A stretch of DNA of 64,000 nt, taken from assembly GCF_000006565.2 (NCBI RefSeq), contig NC_031480.1, positions 3,011,529-3,075,528 on the forward strand. Direction: 5' to 3'. The translations under genes and the position numbers were made by a program. Below are positions 28,901 to 40,800 of the stretch, one piece after another. Positions within the stretch are counted from its first letter, which is position 1. Each line of letters opens with the position of its first letter. This DNA is from Toxoplasma gondii ME49 (taxonomy: Eukaryota > Apicomplexa > Conoidasida > Eucoccidiorida > Sarcocystidae). The notes below the pieces were generated by a model. That model saw only the letters and a list, made by a program, of their open reading frames with translations. It ran no database searches and had not been told where the DNA came from.

Positions 28901-29879
28901 GCATTTGCGCAACTATGTGCGTGTTTGATGGAGTAAACATGCGTTGAGAGGAATCGGCACTCTCTGCAGATGCACTCAGTTGTTCCACTTCAGAGCAGAT
29001 ATGTTGGTTAGTCCCTGTAGCTATGCCCGCTGTCGAAGTATCTTGCTTCTCAAGTGCAGAGTCGAGCAAAGGCTCCCGGTCGGGTGCCAGCAGGAAGGCT
29101 CTAAGGCAGGCTGTTTGTGAAAAGCGCCTCTTGACAAACAGAGGGCATCTCTGTGTTCTCGGCTGTCGTGAGAGTCCATGTGTTCTCACAGAGCTGCAGA
29201 GAGGATCTTTGTTTTCTTTCGTCCTCAGGCGTCTCCGTCCCCATTCACTCGTTCCCTGTCTTCCATGGGGGGGTGTACGTCTCGCTCGGCTTTCTAGTGG
29301 GCGCTAGAGAGAAGCTCGTTTACATTTCAGACGTAACGTCTTTCCCGCCTCCCGTCTTGCGTCGACTCCGTCAGATTCCAGACATCGAAGTAAGCGTTTC
29401 GCAAGGCTCTCGGGTGTATAGACACCCCGTCGCGGTCTCTTGGTCGCTCTGTCTCAACGTGTCCTCGTCACAGAGGGGTTTCGTCGTGTGTGTATTTACG
29501 CGTAGTTTTCTGTCGATGCCTGCCTGGGACAAGTTACGCGTAACAGGCAGATCATCGCTTTTCCGGGATGGAGAATTTGCCTGTCTCGCCAGTGACAATT
29601 TCTTGTTTGTAGACCCTCGTGGTGGACGCCATCGGAGAGAAACTTCACAATGCACATTTCTCACTTCAGGAGGCTCTCGCGCTCGCCGTCCTTCTTCAGC
29701 CGAGAAAAGTCTTCTTCGTAGGAATGTCCTGCTCCCTCGAGCACCGCAAAACGAATCGACGCCTCGCCCTCTGGCTGCGCCGACACCGCGAGGTGTATGT
29801 AGAGCGCGAGGGACGGGAGTCGCGAATCGAAAACGTCTCCCTCGCTGTGGACGGTCTCTTCGTGCCAATGCAATTTTAA
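25902..29879 (+). CDS. PhnP-like metallo-beta-lactamase-fold protein, four exons
   Basis: Exons 25902-26831, 27712-28681, 29229-29389 and 29613-29879; GT-AG introns and phases agree, giving 775 codons. The fold is recognised piece by piece. FLGTGVS (114-120) is the first strand motif. NNVSAVLRIAGKRILIDCG follows after a 150-residue low-complexity insert. LTHDHQDAVGGIDDLRDL is the metal-binding HxHxD motif in the form seen in the PhnP-like eukaryotic subfamily, where Ala replaces the last His. LPCYLGFRTLQSL precedes a Ser-rich insert encoded at about 28400-28510. FPVFHGG and KLVYISDVTSFPP follow, then HFSLQEALALA and the end motif VFFVGMSCSLEHRK. PhnP enzymes are phosphodiesterases acting on cyclic phosphates; the substrate of the eukaryotic relatives is unknown to me. 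Where relatives usually read GMTHEFDH this protein has a Cys in place of the first His, so metal coordination may differ. The start at 25902 (GCGAAATGG) has G at +4. Confidence 0.88.
27549..27590. repeat. AT-rich simple tract in intron 1
   Basis: A degenerate ATAT/TGCATGCAT tract lies within the intron between 26832 and 27711. Confidence 0.6.
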
Positions 29880-31986
29880 GAAAGGCCTCGGCCTTGTGAA
29901 TTAAGCTGCCATTTCTAGCGAGTGCAGAGTTGTTTGCTCAGCGCTCCTTCACTACGCTTCCGGCTTCAATTATCAGAGTCGAGAGAAGAGCTCAGGGGCG
30001 CCTTGTCTAGTGCAAATACACCTGCCACGCGGCTCAGGGAGCGACACCGGAGTCCGCACTCTTGCTGGTCTTTGTTCTTCGCGTCTTTCTTTTTTGGCGC
30101 TTCATTTGAGGGTTGAGCTCGTGTTTTATGCGCCCGGTAGCTCCCCTCATTGTGCCTGTTCACGTCTTCCAAAGACGTTCTTTCCTTGTTGAATCGTTCA
30201 ACAAGAAACGCGTCTGCTTTCTCAGAGAAGGAGGCACCGTGCCCCGGCGGCGGATGCTCAGGACCCCCGCGGTAGACTGGGGTTTCGATTTCGCAGGAAC
30301 TATTTCTTTCTGTTCTCCTTGGTTATTCCTATCTTTTCACATGCACACAGCCAGCTTCTTCTGCCTCGCTCGACACCTTTCGCGTTCTCCACACTGGCAA
30401 ATCGCATTTGTTTCTTCACGAACTCAGTGCCAGTGTGTACGCTTTCTCTCTGCTTCTTTTTCTGTCCATTTCTACACTTGTGTGCATAGCAATAGATATA
30501 AAGATTTCTTGTCGCTCAAGCCGCGTGTGTCTCTGTTGTCTCCCCTCTCCACACATGCGCCTCTGCCTATCTCCCCAAATATAAACATCTACATATATAT
30601 ATATATATGTACAGATAGATAGATATTGACATATATATGCACATATTATGTGCGTGTCTCTCTCCCCTCTCCTCTCCCTGTCTGCACATTTCTCCCGGCT
30701 TCTCTGTCTCTCTTTCACTGTCTTTCTTTCCATGCGCATGCCTGTCTCTCTGTCAGAAGGGGCACTGCTGGCGCGTCGAGCCAGTTTTGGAGAGCAGAGA
30801 AAATCAGGAAAGTGGATAAAAAGACTCGCAGCAGCTGCGTAGGAAACGAAGAGTGAAAAAGCTAAAGAAGGACGACAGACGCTTCCAGGATTAGCTCTAC
30901 AGTTTCGACATCACAACACGGCGATTTTCGATTCTAAATCTTGAGGTCACTTTTGTTAGCAACATGCGTCTTGCCTGACGAATTCTCTACTGTCTTATTC
31001 CTTGCGACCGACTAGGTTTCGCATTTCTCCGAAGCAAACACTGTCAAAGGCTACAGCATCTAAAAGCGAATCCAGCAGGATTTTGAAATTCACGACGTTC
31101 AGCTGTCTTCACACTCCACTGGGGCTTCGGGGGGTGACTTCAAGTGCCACTGCAGTACGTTGCCTACAGAAGGTCGCGGGATTTGCGAGTCCACAAAGGT
31201 TCTCTCGGCGTGAACAGCACACCAACAATTAAAAACAAACGTGGCAATAAACACAAAACGAAAACCGTTTCTCGGACGCCTGTCCTCGCTTTTGTCAAGA
31301 CTCGAGACAACGAACTCACCTCCTATATTTAGCGTCTCGTTCTCCACACGCGTCGAGAAGACGTTCCTTATGGCGTTGTCGTTCCTTTCGTCTTCTAAGT
31401 TTAACACACTTTCGATCTTCCTCTGTGTCTCGAATCCTCGCTCTTCGCTCGCTTTTCCTACGTTTCCACTACGCGACTCCACATCCTTGACTGTGCACCT
31501 TTTCCTCCCCGTGTCCTCATTCTTTCTGTAGCTCCTCCATCAACTCTCTTCCCTTGCTTCACCTTCCGTTCCCCGTGCCTCTTCGTTGTGCGTTTACTCT
31601 GTCTTTGTCACATTGTTTTCCCCTTTTCTTCCTTCGGTTTCTCGCCCTTTCTCTTGCTCTCCGTCTACCGGCTCTTCCTGCTCTTTTCCTCTGCCTGCGT
31701 CGCGTTCTCCTTCTCACTTTTCTTCCTCCACCCTCTCGTTTTGCCTTCTTGTCCTCTGCGTCTCTCTCCCCCTCCCGTTCCCCGTGGAAGCGCCGCCTTA
31801 GAGACGTCGGAGGTACGTGGACCGCTTCTATTCCTAAGTCACTTCACACATTCATTGAGTCCTGCTGGTCTGATTCGTGCAGCGCATTCACCTACACACG
31901 ATGGTTCCCTCGCGAGTTTCAACGTCAGGCCGCTGGGCTTGCATCTTGTTTTTTCGGACCTTCCCGGGTTCTTGAGGACCCTAAAA
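29880..31986. other. Convergent spacer, pyrimidine-rich
   Basis: About 2.1 kb between the 3' ends of the metallo-beta-lactamase and RRP6 genes. It contains a short (TA)n at 30590-30608 and a strongly pyrimidine-rich plus strand from about 30655 to 30760 and 31480 to 31800. The frames open there are an effect of that composition (Ser/Leu/Phe/Pro only), not genes. Confidence 0.5.
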
Positions 31987-33332
31987 TCACTTGCGCTGCC
32001 TTCTTCCTCTGCGGAAAGCCGTCTTTCCCTCCTGGATGCTGTCTCGCTTTCCTCTCCCTTGTGCGCTGAGACTCGCTGCACTCAAACGTTTATTCAGAAA
32101 CGCAGCCGGCAACCATCTCAACACCTCTTCGTCTTCTCCGTTTTCTTCTGCTTCTTTGTCACTCTCTGCTCCGGTGTGGCGTTCCTCTGCTCCGCGCTTT
32201 GACGGTTTGCGAGCGTCTCCTGCGTCCTTTGATGTCCTCTCAAGAACAACCTTCTTGCCCACTCCTGCTTTTAAAGACGGTGAGCTGGTCGAAGCAGCTC
32301 TCGCCGCAGAACCTGATTCACTTTTCTCCCCGTCAGTCGGCCTTGACCGTGGACAAGAGTCCTTCTTTTTCGTCAGCGTCGACGGAGGCAAGGCGTCGTC
32401 GGGTGCGAGAAGCGGCAAGTCGGCTATCTCTGTTCGACCTGTTTTCTTGGTAGACGGAACCTCCCCATTTCTTCCACTCTTCTCTTGCACAGACGCGGGC
32501 GGAGTAACCTTGTCCGAGTTGCGTTCTCCCTCTCCCTTCTCGTTCTCCGATGGCTCTTTTTCGACTCTGCCTGAAATTTTCGACTCTCCCCGTCTGCTGC
32601 CTTGCCCGCGTTTCCGGTTCCTGCGCTTCCACTTCTGCTGCGCGACAACAACTACGTCTCCCTCAGCGCCTGCTTCTTCTCTCTCTGCTTCCCGTTTAGC
32701 CTTCTCTTCCAGACTCTTCGGATCCTCTTCTTCTCCCGGATCCGTCTCCGACCTGTCTGCGAGAGCGCGCAGCAACGCGGCCGGAGGAGGAGGCACCGGC
32801 AGGGAGCAGAGGAGCGGGAAGAAGGAGACTTCAGACGAATCCGCTTGCGGGTCCGCGTCGCCGGTTTCCTCGTCGCCTTCAGCATCCGCGGCTCCGGCGA
32901 ACGGCTGGCGAGAGACAGGCTCAGCAGTGACTTCTCTCGAGCTGTTTGCATGCGCGGCAGAGTTCGCCGAAGAGGCATAGGGAAGCAAACAGGAGACAGG
33001 ATCGTTCAGAATGTCGTGACCAACCAGCAGATGGTGGCGCTCAACCATCTTCAGCTCCGCATACACTCGACTGCAGACATCGCTGCCGCAGCGCTGGACC
33101 TGAAGAAACAGAGTTTACCAGAGAAAAGCCACGGACTGAAAACGAAGGAACAGGACTGAAAACCCCACTCAGAACTTAAGAACATACCAAAAAGCACAGC
33201 GACCGGAGACCAAGAACTCCCAATGAAACGCATGTAGAAAAAAACCTGCCATGCAACTGACCAGTCTACAAATATTCAATATATATATATATATATGTAG
33301 ACATGCGAATATACATATACATAGAAAACGTA

Positions 33333-33370
<38 letters not shown>

Positions 33371-33965
33371 TATATTTATAGATACATGTATAGCGTCGTC
33401 GATTTGCACCATATGTAAACAGTTTTGCATATATATATTTCTATGTGACGTCTCCGCATATGTGTTGTCCGTATATGAGTATGCATGTAAAGACATTTAT
33501 TAAAATTGATGTGTGGACACTGGAGAGAAATATCCGGCAAGAGAGATTTTCGACTTACTGCATCTTCATGGACAGGGGAGCCGCTGGAGTCGCCGTGGCT
33601 GAGGCCTCGTCTCTGGATGAGGAAGTCTGGGAGAAAAGAAATAAAGTCCAAAGAAGTGCATGCAAGAACGTCTGCCTCGAGTCTTTGACATTTTGTCAAA
33701 CGTTTGCGCTCTCACACAAGACACGCTCCAGTCCAGACGTCCACCCGAGTGGCGCCTTTTGCGACTGCTCTTCTTTGAGTTCCACTTCTCTCTACGAATC
33801 AGAGAATCGTCCACTCTCGGATGTTCGAAGGAAAAAGACACAAATCGATAACGCGACCTTGAAATGCGGCAGGAATGCATCACAAACGAGACACCTGAGA
33901 ATCCCTCTCATTCATTGTATTTATCTCTAAACGCATATGCATATCTATAGATATCTATCTATCTT

Positions 33966-34018
<53 letters not shown>

Positions 34019-35348
34019 ATATATATATATATATATATGAAGAGAAAGATAAGAGAGAGACGACCAGACGGGCGTTCGAGTGGAAAAGATGTACCTAGCA
34101 AAGGAGCAACGTATGCATGTTCAGCTCTTTGAATTTCTGTATGGCTGGAGAAGTGCATTTGGTTTGGCGTGCATGCAGGCGCGTCGACGCCTCGGCCTCT
34201 GTGTCTGAGCATTGTTCTTTAGCGGCGCGACTCGCTGTATCTACGGAGGCAGCTCGACGTCCAGGAGAGTCTTGGACGGACGCAGTCTGACTTCCCTCCT
34301 TCCCCACCGCGTTCGTTCTCTCTGCCGCTTGCGCGTCTCGATTCCCCTCTGCACACCCGAACCTGGGGCACAACAGTCCGACTGCGAAAACCGGCTCCAC
34401 AGACCAAGGCTTTTTTCGTTGCATGCAGTGCCACGGAACCTACCGGGGTACGCGGCACGGTCAACCGCGTCCGGAGCGACGACGGTGAGAGACACTTGAG
34501 GCGCTCCAAGTTTGCTGTGTTGACACGCAGAGCCATGCGTCTCCTCATCGCGCGCAGCGACAATCAGTCTGCGTCGCTTGCGTTCAGGGAAACGCGCCTT
34601 TTCGCCTCTCTGCGTTGCGTCAGTCGAGTCTCTGCACGCAACGTCTTCGGCGTCCTTCTGCGCTGCTTCGACGGAGTCCGGAGGGTCGGAGCTGCTGCGA
34701 GGCGAAGGTGACGTTTCGTCCTGACCGTAACATTCCTTCTTCACCGACGGCGAAGCGTCCCCAGAGACATCCGACGCATGCGCGGCGCGACGAGCCTGAG
34801 CAGCTGCTCGCTGCAGGAGAGCGGCTTTCGGCAGAAGGTCTTCGTCGCTCCCGGAACTCGTGTCTTCCTCCTCCGTGCTCCTCCGTTTTCTTTTCTTTTC
34901 ATCGAAAAAGTCGGACGGTGGAGGACTGGCTTCCGGGGCGACGAGGGGAGACAGCAGAGACGAGCAACTCGCAGCGCGCTGCGCCGCCTCAGAGTCCGAC
35001 AGACTCCTCTGGAAAAAAGACAAGGCGCACACAACGGCACACAAGATGTCTACACGAGAGAGACTCCCCAGAGTCATTAAATTCAAACTCGAAGGAAAAT
35101 ACCCGCAAGAATGCGTTCACACAGGTGAACCTGCCAATATACGTATATCTATCGACTCATCTGTATGTACGTACCTCTCTGTCGACATCGATATCTATCT
35201 ACCTGTCGACATATCTAGCGATCCCTAACTACCTCTCTAGTTATCTGTCTATCTACATGCCTCTCTGTCACTGGCACACTTACATAAACATGTAGAGCTA
35301 TATGTATGTTTAGATATATGTATAGCTATATGTGTTTAGCTACATGTT

Positions 35349-35379
<31 letters not shown>

Positions 35380-37759
35380 AGTGTCGTAGGTGGCATAGGC
35401 CTGTTCCAAAAACAGGAAGACACCTGCTGTCAGATTATTCGGTTTTATCTGGACAAACACGCGAGGAGTCCGTAAAGACAATTCTTCGCTTTCCAAAGCC
35501 TCTTCTTAACGTGATCTGTGTCGAATGTAGGAGGACGAACGATCGTTTTTACCGCATTTAAATACGCGCTTCACGTTTCATTCTCGAGCACACCCTCTGG
35601 GTGGTCCGCGAAGCCTTCCCTCTGCAAGTTTCCTGTCCTCCTTGGCAGGCACTCGAGTGGTGAGAGGACGCACCGAGAAAAAACCGAGAAAACGTGTGTG
35701 AAGACTAGACACAACCATTGAAGAAGAGACGAACATACCTGAATCAATTGAATCAGCTCTGGCATGTGTTGACGAAGAGTCGGAGGAGCGGGCCGCATTG
35801 CAGCGGCGAACTCGACTGCTGAAGTGGGTCGCTGCATGCAAGCGAAAAATATGGGAAAAGAAAAAAAGTCAAAAATTGTCCGAGTCTGAGGTCTGTGCGT
35901 GGGCGACGATGTGCATCGCCTCGTGAAAACGTAAAGGAGTAAATGTTTCTAAAAACTTCGATAAAAAGAAAGAACTGCCGCACGAGGCTCTCCTTTGCCT
36001 CAAACTCGTTTTCACCACGGTCGCTCAGGACGACGTGAACAGAAGTCTAAACTACACCTTCCTCATCGTCCGCCTTCTCTGCAGATTCACCTAAATAGAC
36101 AGATGCTTACACATACAACAGGCTCTCTCGCTAGAAACAGACGATGCTGCCTAGAACTAAACAAGAAATGTGAAAAAGAGCAGCAATGCACCTTTTGCGC
36201 GAGAAGAAGAAGATGCGCCGGCGTAGCCAGGGAGACCGGGCTCCGATCCAAGCGCCGCGCCAGAGTGTCTCTCCACTTTAGGAGTTCGATCTGTACACCC
36301 GCAAAAAAGCAAAAATCATTTTTTTCTGATGTCACTTCAGTTAGCTTCTGCAATATATATTATACATATGAATATTGAATATATATCTATATATACATAT
36401 TCTGTCATTTGCTTTCTCAATATATATATATATATATATACATGCGGCCGCATGCATTAATAATGCCACCGTATTTCAGCAAGACAGACTCACACGACAG
36501 TCATCGGTTTTCTACGATGAAGCACGGAATGCATGAAGGTGGAAAACATGTGCAGTGTCGTTGGTTTCTTGCATGTACGATACGGATCCATTAGCATCCA
36601 TCTGTTGCCATGTATACAGTTAGATAAACACACACAGATAGATACATAAGTGCATATGTTAGCTATTCAGGATGAACAGGTCTCTGTATACTCCTTGTTC
36701 ATCAAAACATACCTGCAAACGCAGAAGTGATCGCATCCGTTTTATCTATGTATCCAACGGATTATATCTGATTTTTCCACGCTTGTGAGCAAACGAATGT
36801 GCAAACAAATATGTTTCACATATCCGGATCACCACATGTGCCTTGTCTGGCGCTGAATATATATATATATATATATATGCATATGTATATAATGTGCGTA
36901 AGTGTATATGCGTATACATCCTGGCTTCTTTTGTCCGTTTGACAGATGCGATTTTCGCAGACGGAGAGAAGCACTCCCTCTTGAAACATACAAAGACGAC
37001 GTAGGAGAGGGGAGAGAGACCAGCGCGGGTCCGTTTGAGAAGAGCCTCCGCCTCTGCCGGGGCGTCGAAAGGCGCCTCCACGTGGAGCTTCAGACAGACG
37101 TCACGACTACGTTCCATAGTGAACATCATGATCTGCTTGCCAGCCTAACGTCGGAAGAAGCACAGAGGAAACCGAGCAACAGCCGTTTCCTTCGCTGTCT
37201 CCTTGCAGAGCGGAGAACACGAGTGCCAGCGAGAAAGAACGGGGAACCCCATAGGACAACGACTGTTGCTGTGGCTCTGCAGGGACTCGCTTGGATTCGA
37301 AGCACTCGCCAAAGAGGCGAACAAGAAATGAGAGCGGTTCGCTACCTTCCCGGGCGTGTACGAAATGTAGAAACGCCCGCGAAGAGGGACAAGAACGAGA
37401 GGAAACGCGACTGTCTCGCTGTCAAGAGTCTGCCGACGAAGAAGGAAAGAGGCGCGAGTGAAACGAAGTTGTCGAACTCTCCACGAACTTGCAGAAACGT
37501 CCGAATCGCAGGTAAACATGTAACGGAAAGAATAAGCTTTCTCCGATAGCGCGTACCTCAGTGACTTCCAGAGTTCCGTCAAAGTCAGTGACAGCCGAAG
37601 GAGACAACGCGGCGCCTCTGAACAACAAAAACAGGAACTGTCTGAAAAATTAAGCAGAGACTCATCAGCAGCAGGGCGCCGTCTCGTGATGAGCACCTTG
37701 TGCCAAAACGGTTTCATTAAAGATCTTTCAATGTACCATCTTCCTCGTGGTATAATATA

Positions 37760-37814
<55 letters not shown>

Positions 37815-40800
37815 ACGGTTTTGACAGTACACAACTCCATGTATTTGTGCAGAGGGGTAGACATATAGATAGATGCCTCGACAGTTCCATCAAGTCAGGT
37901 AGGGAAACAGGTATATCGAAGCAGCCAGGCATAGACGCATAAGTCAATATACATGTCCTGTAATTTGTAGACAGACAAAGAGCTAAACGTGTGTATTCAC
38001 GCAGGCATACATGCACGTATCTTGACAAATGTAGACACATATAATTACGGAGAAGCACAAAAGTGGATTTCGCTATAGATATTAATGGAAGGAATTGCAA
38101 GAAATTGAGAGTTCGACCCGTACAACTCAGGCTTGGAGAGAAGCTGGTTTTTCATCACGTCGAAGATGAAGGGGAGATAGTGGGTGTCGCTCCGCGCATA
38201 GGTCTCCATTTCAGGCGTCAAGGGACTGAAGAGAACGCGGAAGCGCCAGACGTTCAGGAACAGAAGTGCCAAGACACCACGCCGCAGACGCCCATGCATA
38301 AGCGAAGCAGCAGAAATACCGAAATCCGAGGAACGGCAAAAGAAGGCCTTTCTCTGCCCGCATACGTCGGTTCACGCCCGACGAGACAAGAACGGAAAAG
38401 GAAGCAAATTCACTCCAGAAGCCTCCGCTCCTTTCGCGCGTCCGTCCGCCAGAATGGGGTGTCTCGACATCCCCTCTACGAGGCAGAAGAGAGTCGAAGA
38501 TTTGCAGCAAGCACAAATGCGACACAGGCCTGTTGCGACAGCAGTTGTCAGGAAGTTGGAGTGTTCACTGCAGAGTGGCACGACACACAGCAAAGCCGAG
38601 AAAAGGCAGGAAGAGAGAGAGTTTCCTAAAATCAAAGCGAGTCCATTTCGGTCTCACCGGCGTCTCCAGTCAGCTAACTGGTACTGCTTGTTTGCCTCCA
38701 CATGACAGTAGGTCTGCAGCAGATTAGCGAGCGACGCTCCGCCGGGTACAGCCAAGGCGCGCGCAGCGACGCAAGTGTCAAACATGTTCACCACGTAGAC
38801 GCTGAAGTCTCTCTGGAAACATGTTTTCGCGGAGGCAGAAGAGAGCAGTGAGCCGCGAGGAAGGCAAGGATAAACAAGGGCACTGTGAGAGAGAGAACAG
38901 AAGCAGAGCAGAGAAAGGAAGACGACACCCTGGTGAAACGACACACAGAATACGACACAACCGGAAAACGCGAGCAAAGGAAGAAGTCGAGGACAAGACG
39001 AAGACAGCAAATGGAACGAAACACTGAACTGACGAAGCAGACAAAAGGGAGGGGAAAAAAGACAGAAGAACAGAGGAGAAACGCGCTGCTGCATGCGTTT
39101 CTGCAAGACGTGCCTGCAGCCAAATGATGTCGCTGTCTGCTCCATGGAAGATTTTCAGGATCTTTGGATTCGCCGTGATCGTGTTCAAAACGTGCAGGTG
39201 GTCGAAGAGAGCAAAGGGGTCGATTATATAATCTTTCTCGCGAGTACTGAGTTGCAGGAGGCAAGTGAAGCCCCGGTAGGAGTGGAAAGAATGGTGCTCC
39301 AGATCAATCGCCACCAGCGAGTGGGCGCCTACAAAAGAGAAGAAACGTGCGAAAAAGGGAGAGGCCAAACGTGGGCAAAAACACGAAACAGCCACAGTAC
39401 TGAGACAGGGAAGGAGGACGAGAAACAGAGAGACAAAGATGCCATGGAAGAAGGAGAGATGTCCGACGCGAAATACGGAGAGACAGCGAATGCGAAAGAA
39501 ACAGAGAAAGGAAGGTTGGACACAAGTCTGCATCTGCTTCGTGTATATAGACATGTGGCAGGCAAAAAGACAAATAAGCGGCGGCGAACGTTTATATCCA
39601 GATGTTGACATATCCAGGCAGCACCAGAAAAAATAAGCAGATGCATGAAGGGGGTTGTGTGCCCATCTACGGAGATGCGCATTAAAACGCAGAAAGAAAT
39701 TGGGACTTGCAAGCGCGTCGGTGGGAAGAAGAACACGGAAAACGACACAGGTCCAGCAGCCTTCATGCCTCCGACATACCGAAAAGAGACCGAACCGGGC
39801 AGAAGGCCACAAATGTCCTAAACGCTTTGAAGGATTGCTCTTTTGATGATTTTTATGTTTGGAACTAGAGTTCGTTTGAACTGGAAATACGGAAGCACTG
39901 AATTGTCACTAACGTATTTTCGTGAAAGGACTTGTTACACGTTGAAGTCTTTTTGCCCTCAGTGAGGATCAGGGAGTTCGGGTGTAGTCCATAAGCACTC
40001 CGCGTAACGCAGAACCAATGAAGAGTAGGCGCTCAGAGGAACGCTACTGATGCGACAGAGCTACACACGACAGTCCAGAGTAACAAACGAGGTAGAACCT
40101 TTCCTGAACTGTGAAGACCGACCAGAAGAGAGTTCGTCGACGAGTTCCTGCAGTTCTTCCTTCTCGGCAATCCGCACCAGCGGCGTGTCTTTCAAAGGCT
40201 TCCACCGCCGCGGCTTGGAAACCGTGAACAAGTCAGGGCCTGCGAGAAACGACAGCAAAAACGACAAGTTGGCACGAACTTGCGGTTTCGTGGAGACACC
40301 TGGTCTTCAACGCAGGCTCTCTCAATTCCACGCTTCTCTTGCAGTGCGCAGTGTCTGCACCGGGCGCGATTTTTCATCTGGAGTCTGACAGATGCAGACG
40401 CCGACGGCGTCAGAATCCATTCTCTGGTAGCGACAAAGACAGTCCTTTTTTCCTCTTTCGCTCAGATCTGCAGCTGACTTCCGAGGAAGCGGAAACAGTA
40501 AAGAACGAAGCCCTCACGTTCCTCTGTTCTGGGCTCCACGTTTCGTCTGGATTTCTTGTCACAAATGAAGAACAACGCGTCAGCGAAGCGACCCAGCTCT
40601 AACGCCCGCTCGCGGCGGGGTCTGTGCGCATGCGATTCAACACGGCTTCTTTATCTCACGCCGACTCAAGAAACGACTCTCCCCCGACAAGTTCGCTTCC
40701 CGTGGGCGTTCTGCCTAGGCACGCGAGACCTTCGACTAGCACATGACTCTCGCGAACTCCATTAAAAATGAAAACGAAGTTCCAACACGAACCGGCGTTG

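Noticed and set aside
31480..32200. Plus-strand Ser/Leu/Phe-rich frames resembling membrane proteins
   Set aside because: They follow from a pyrimidine-rich strand in a convergent spacer and over the RRP6 last exon. No start context or family match was found.
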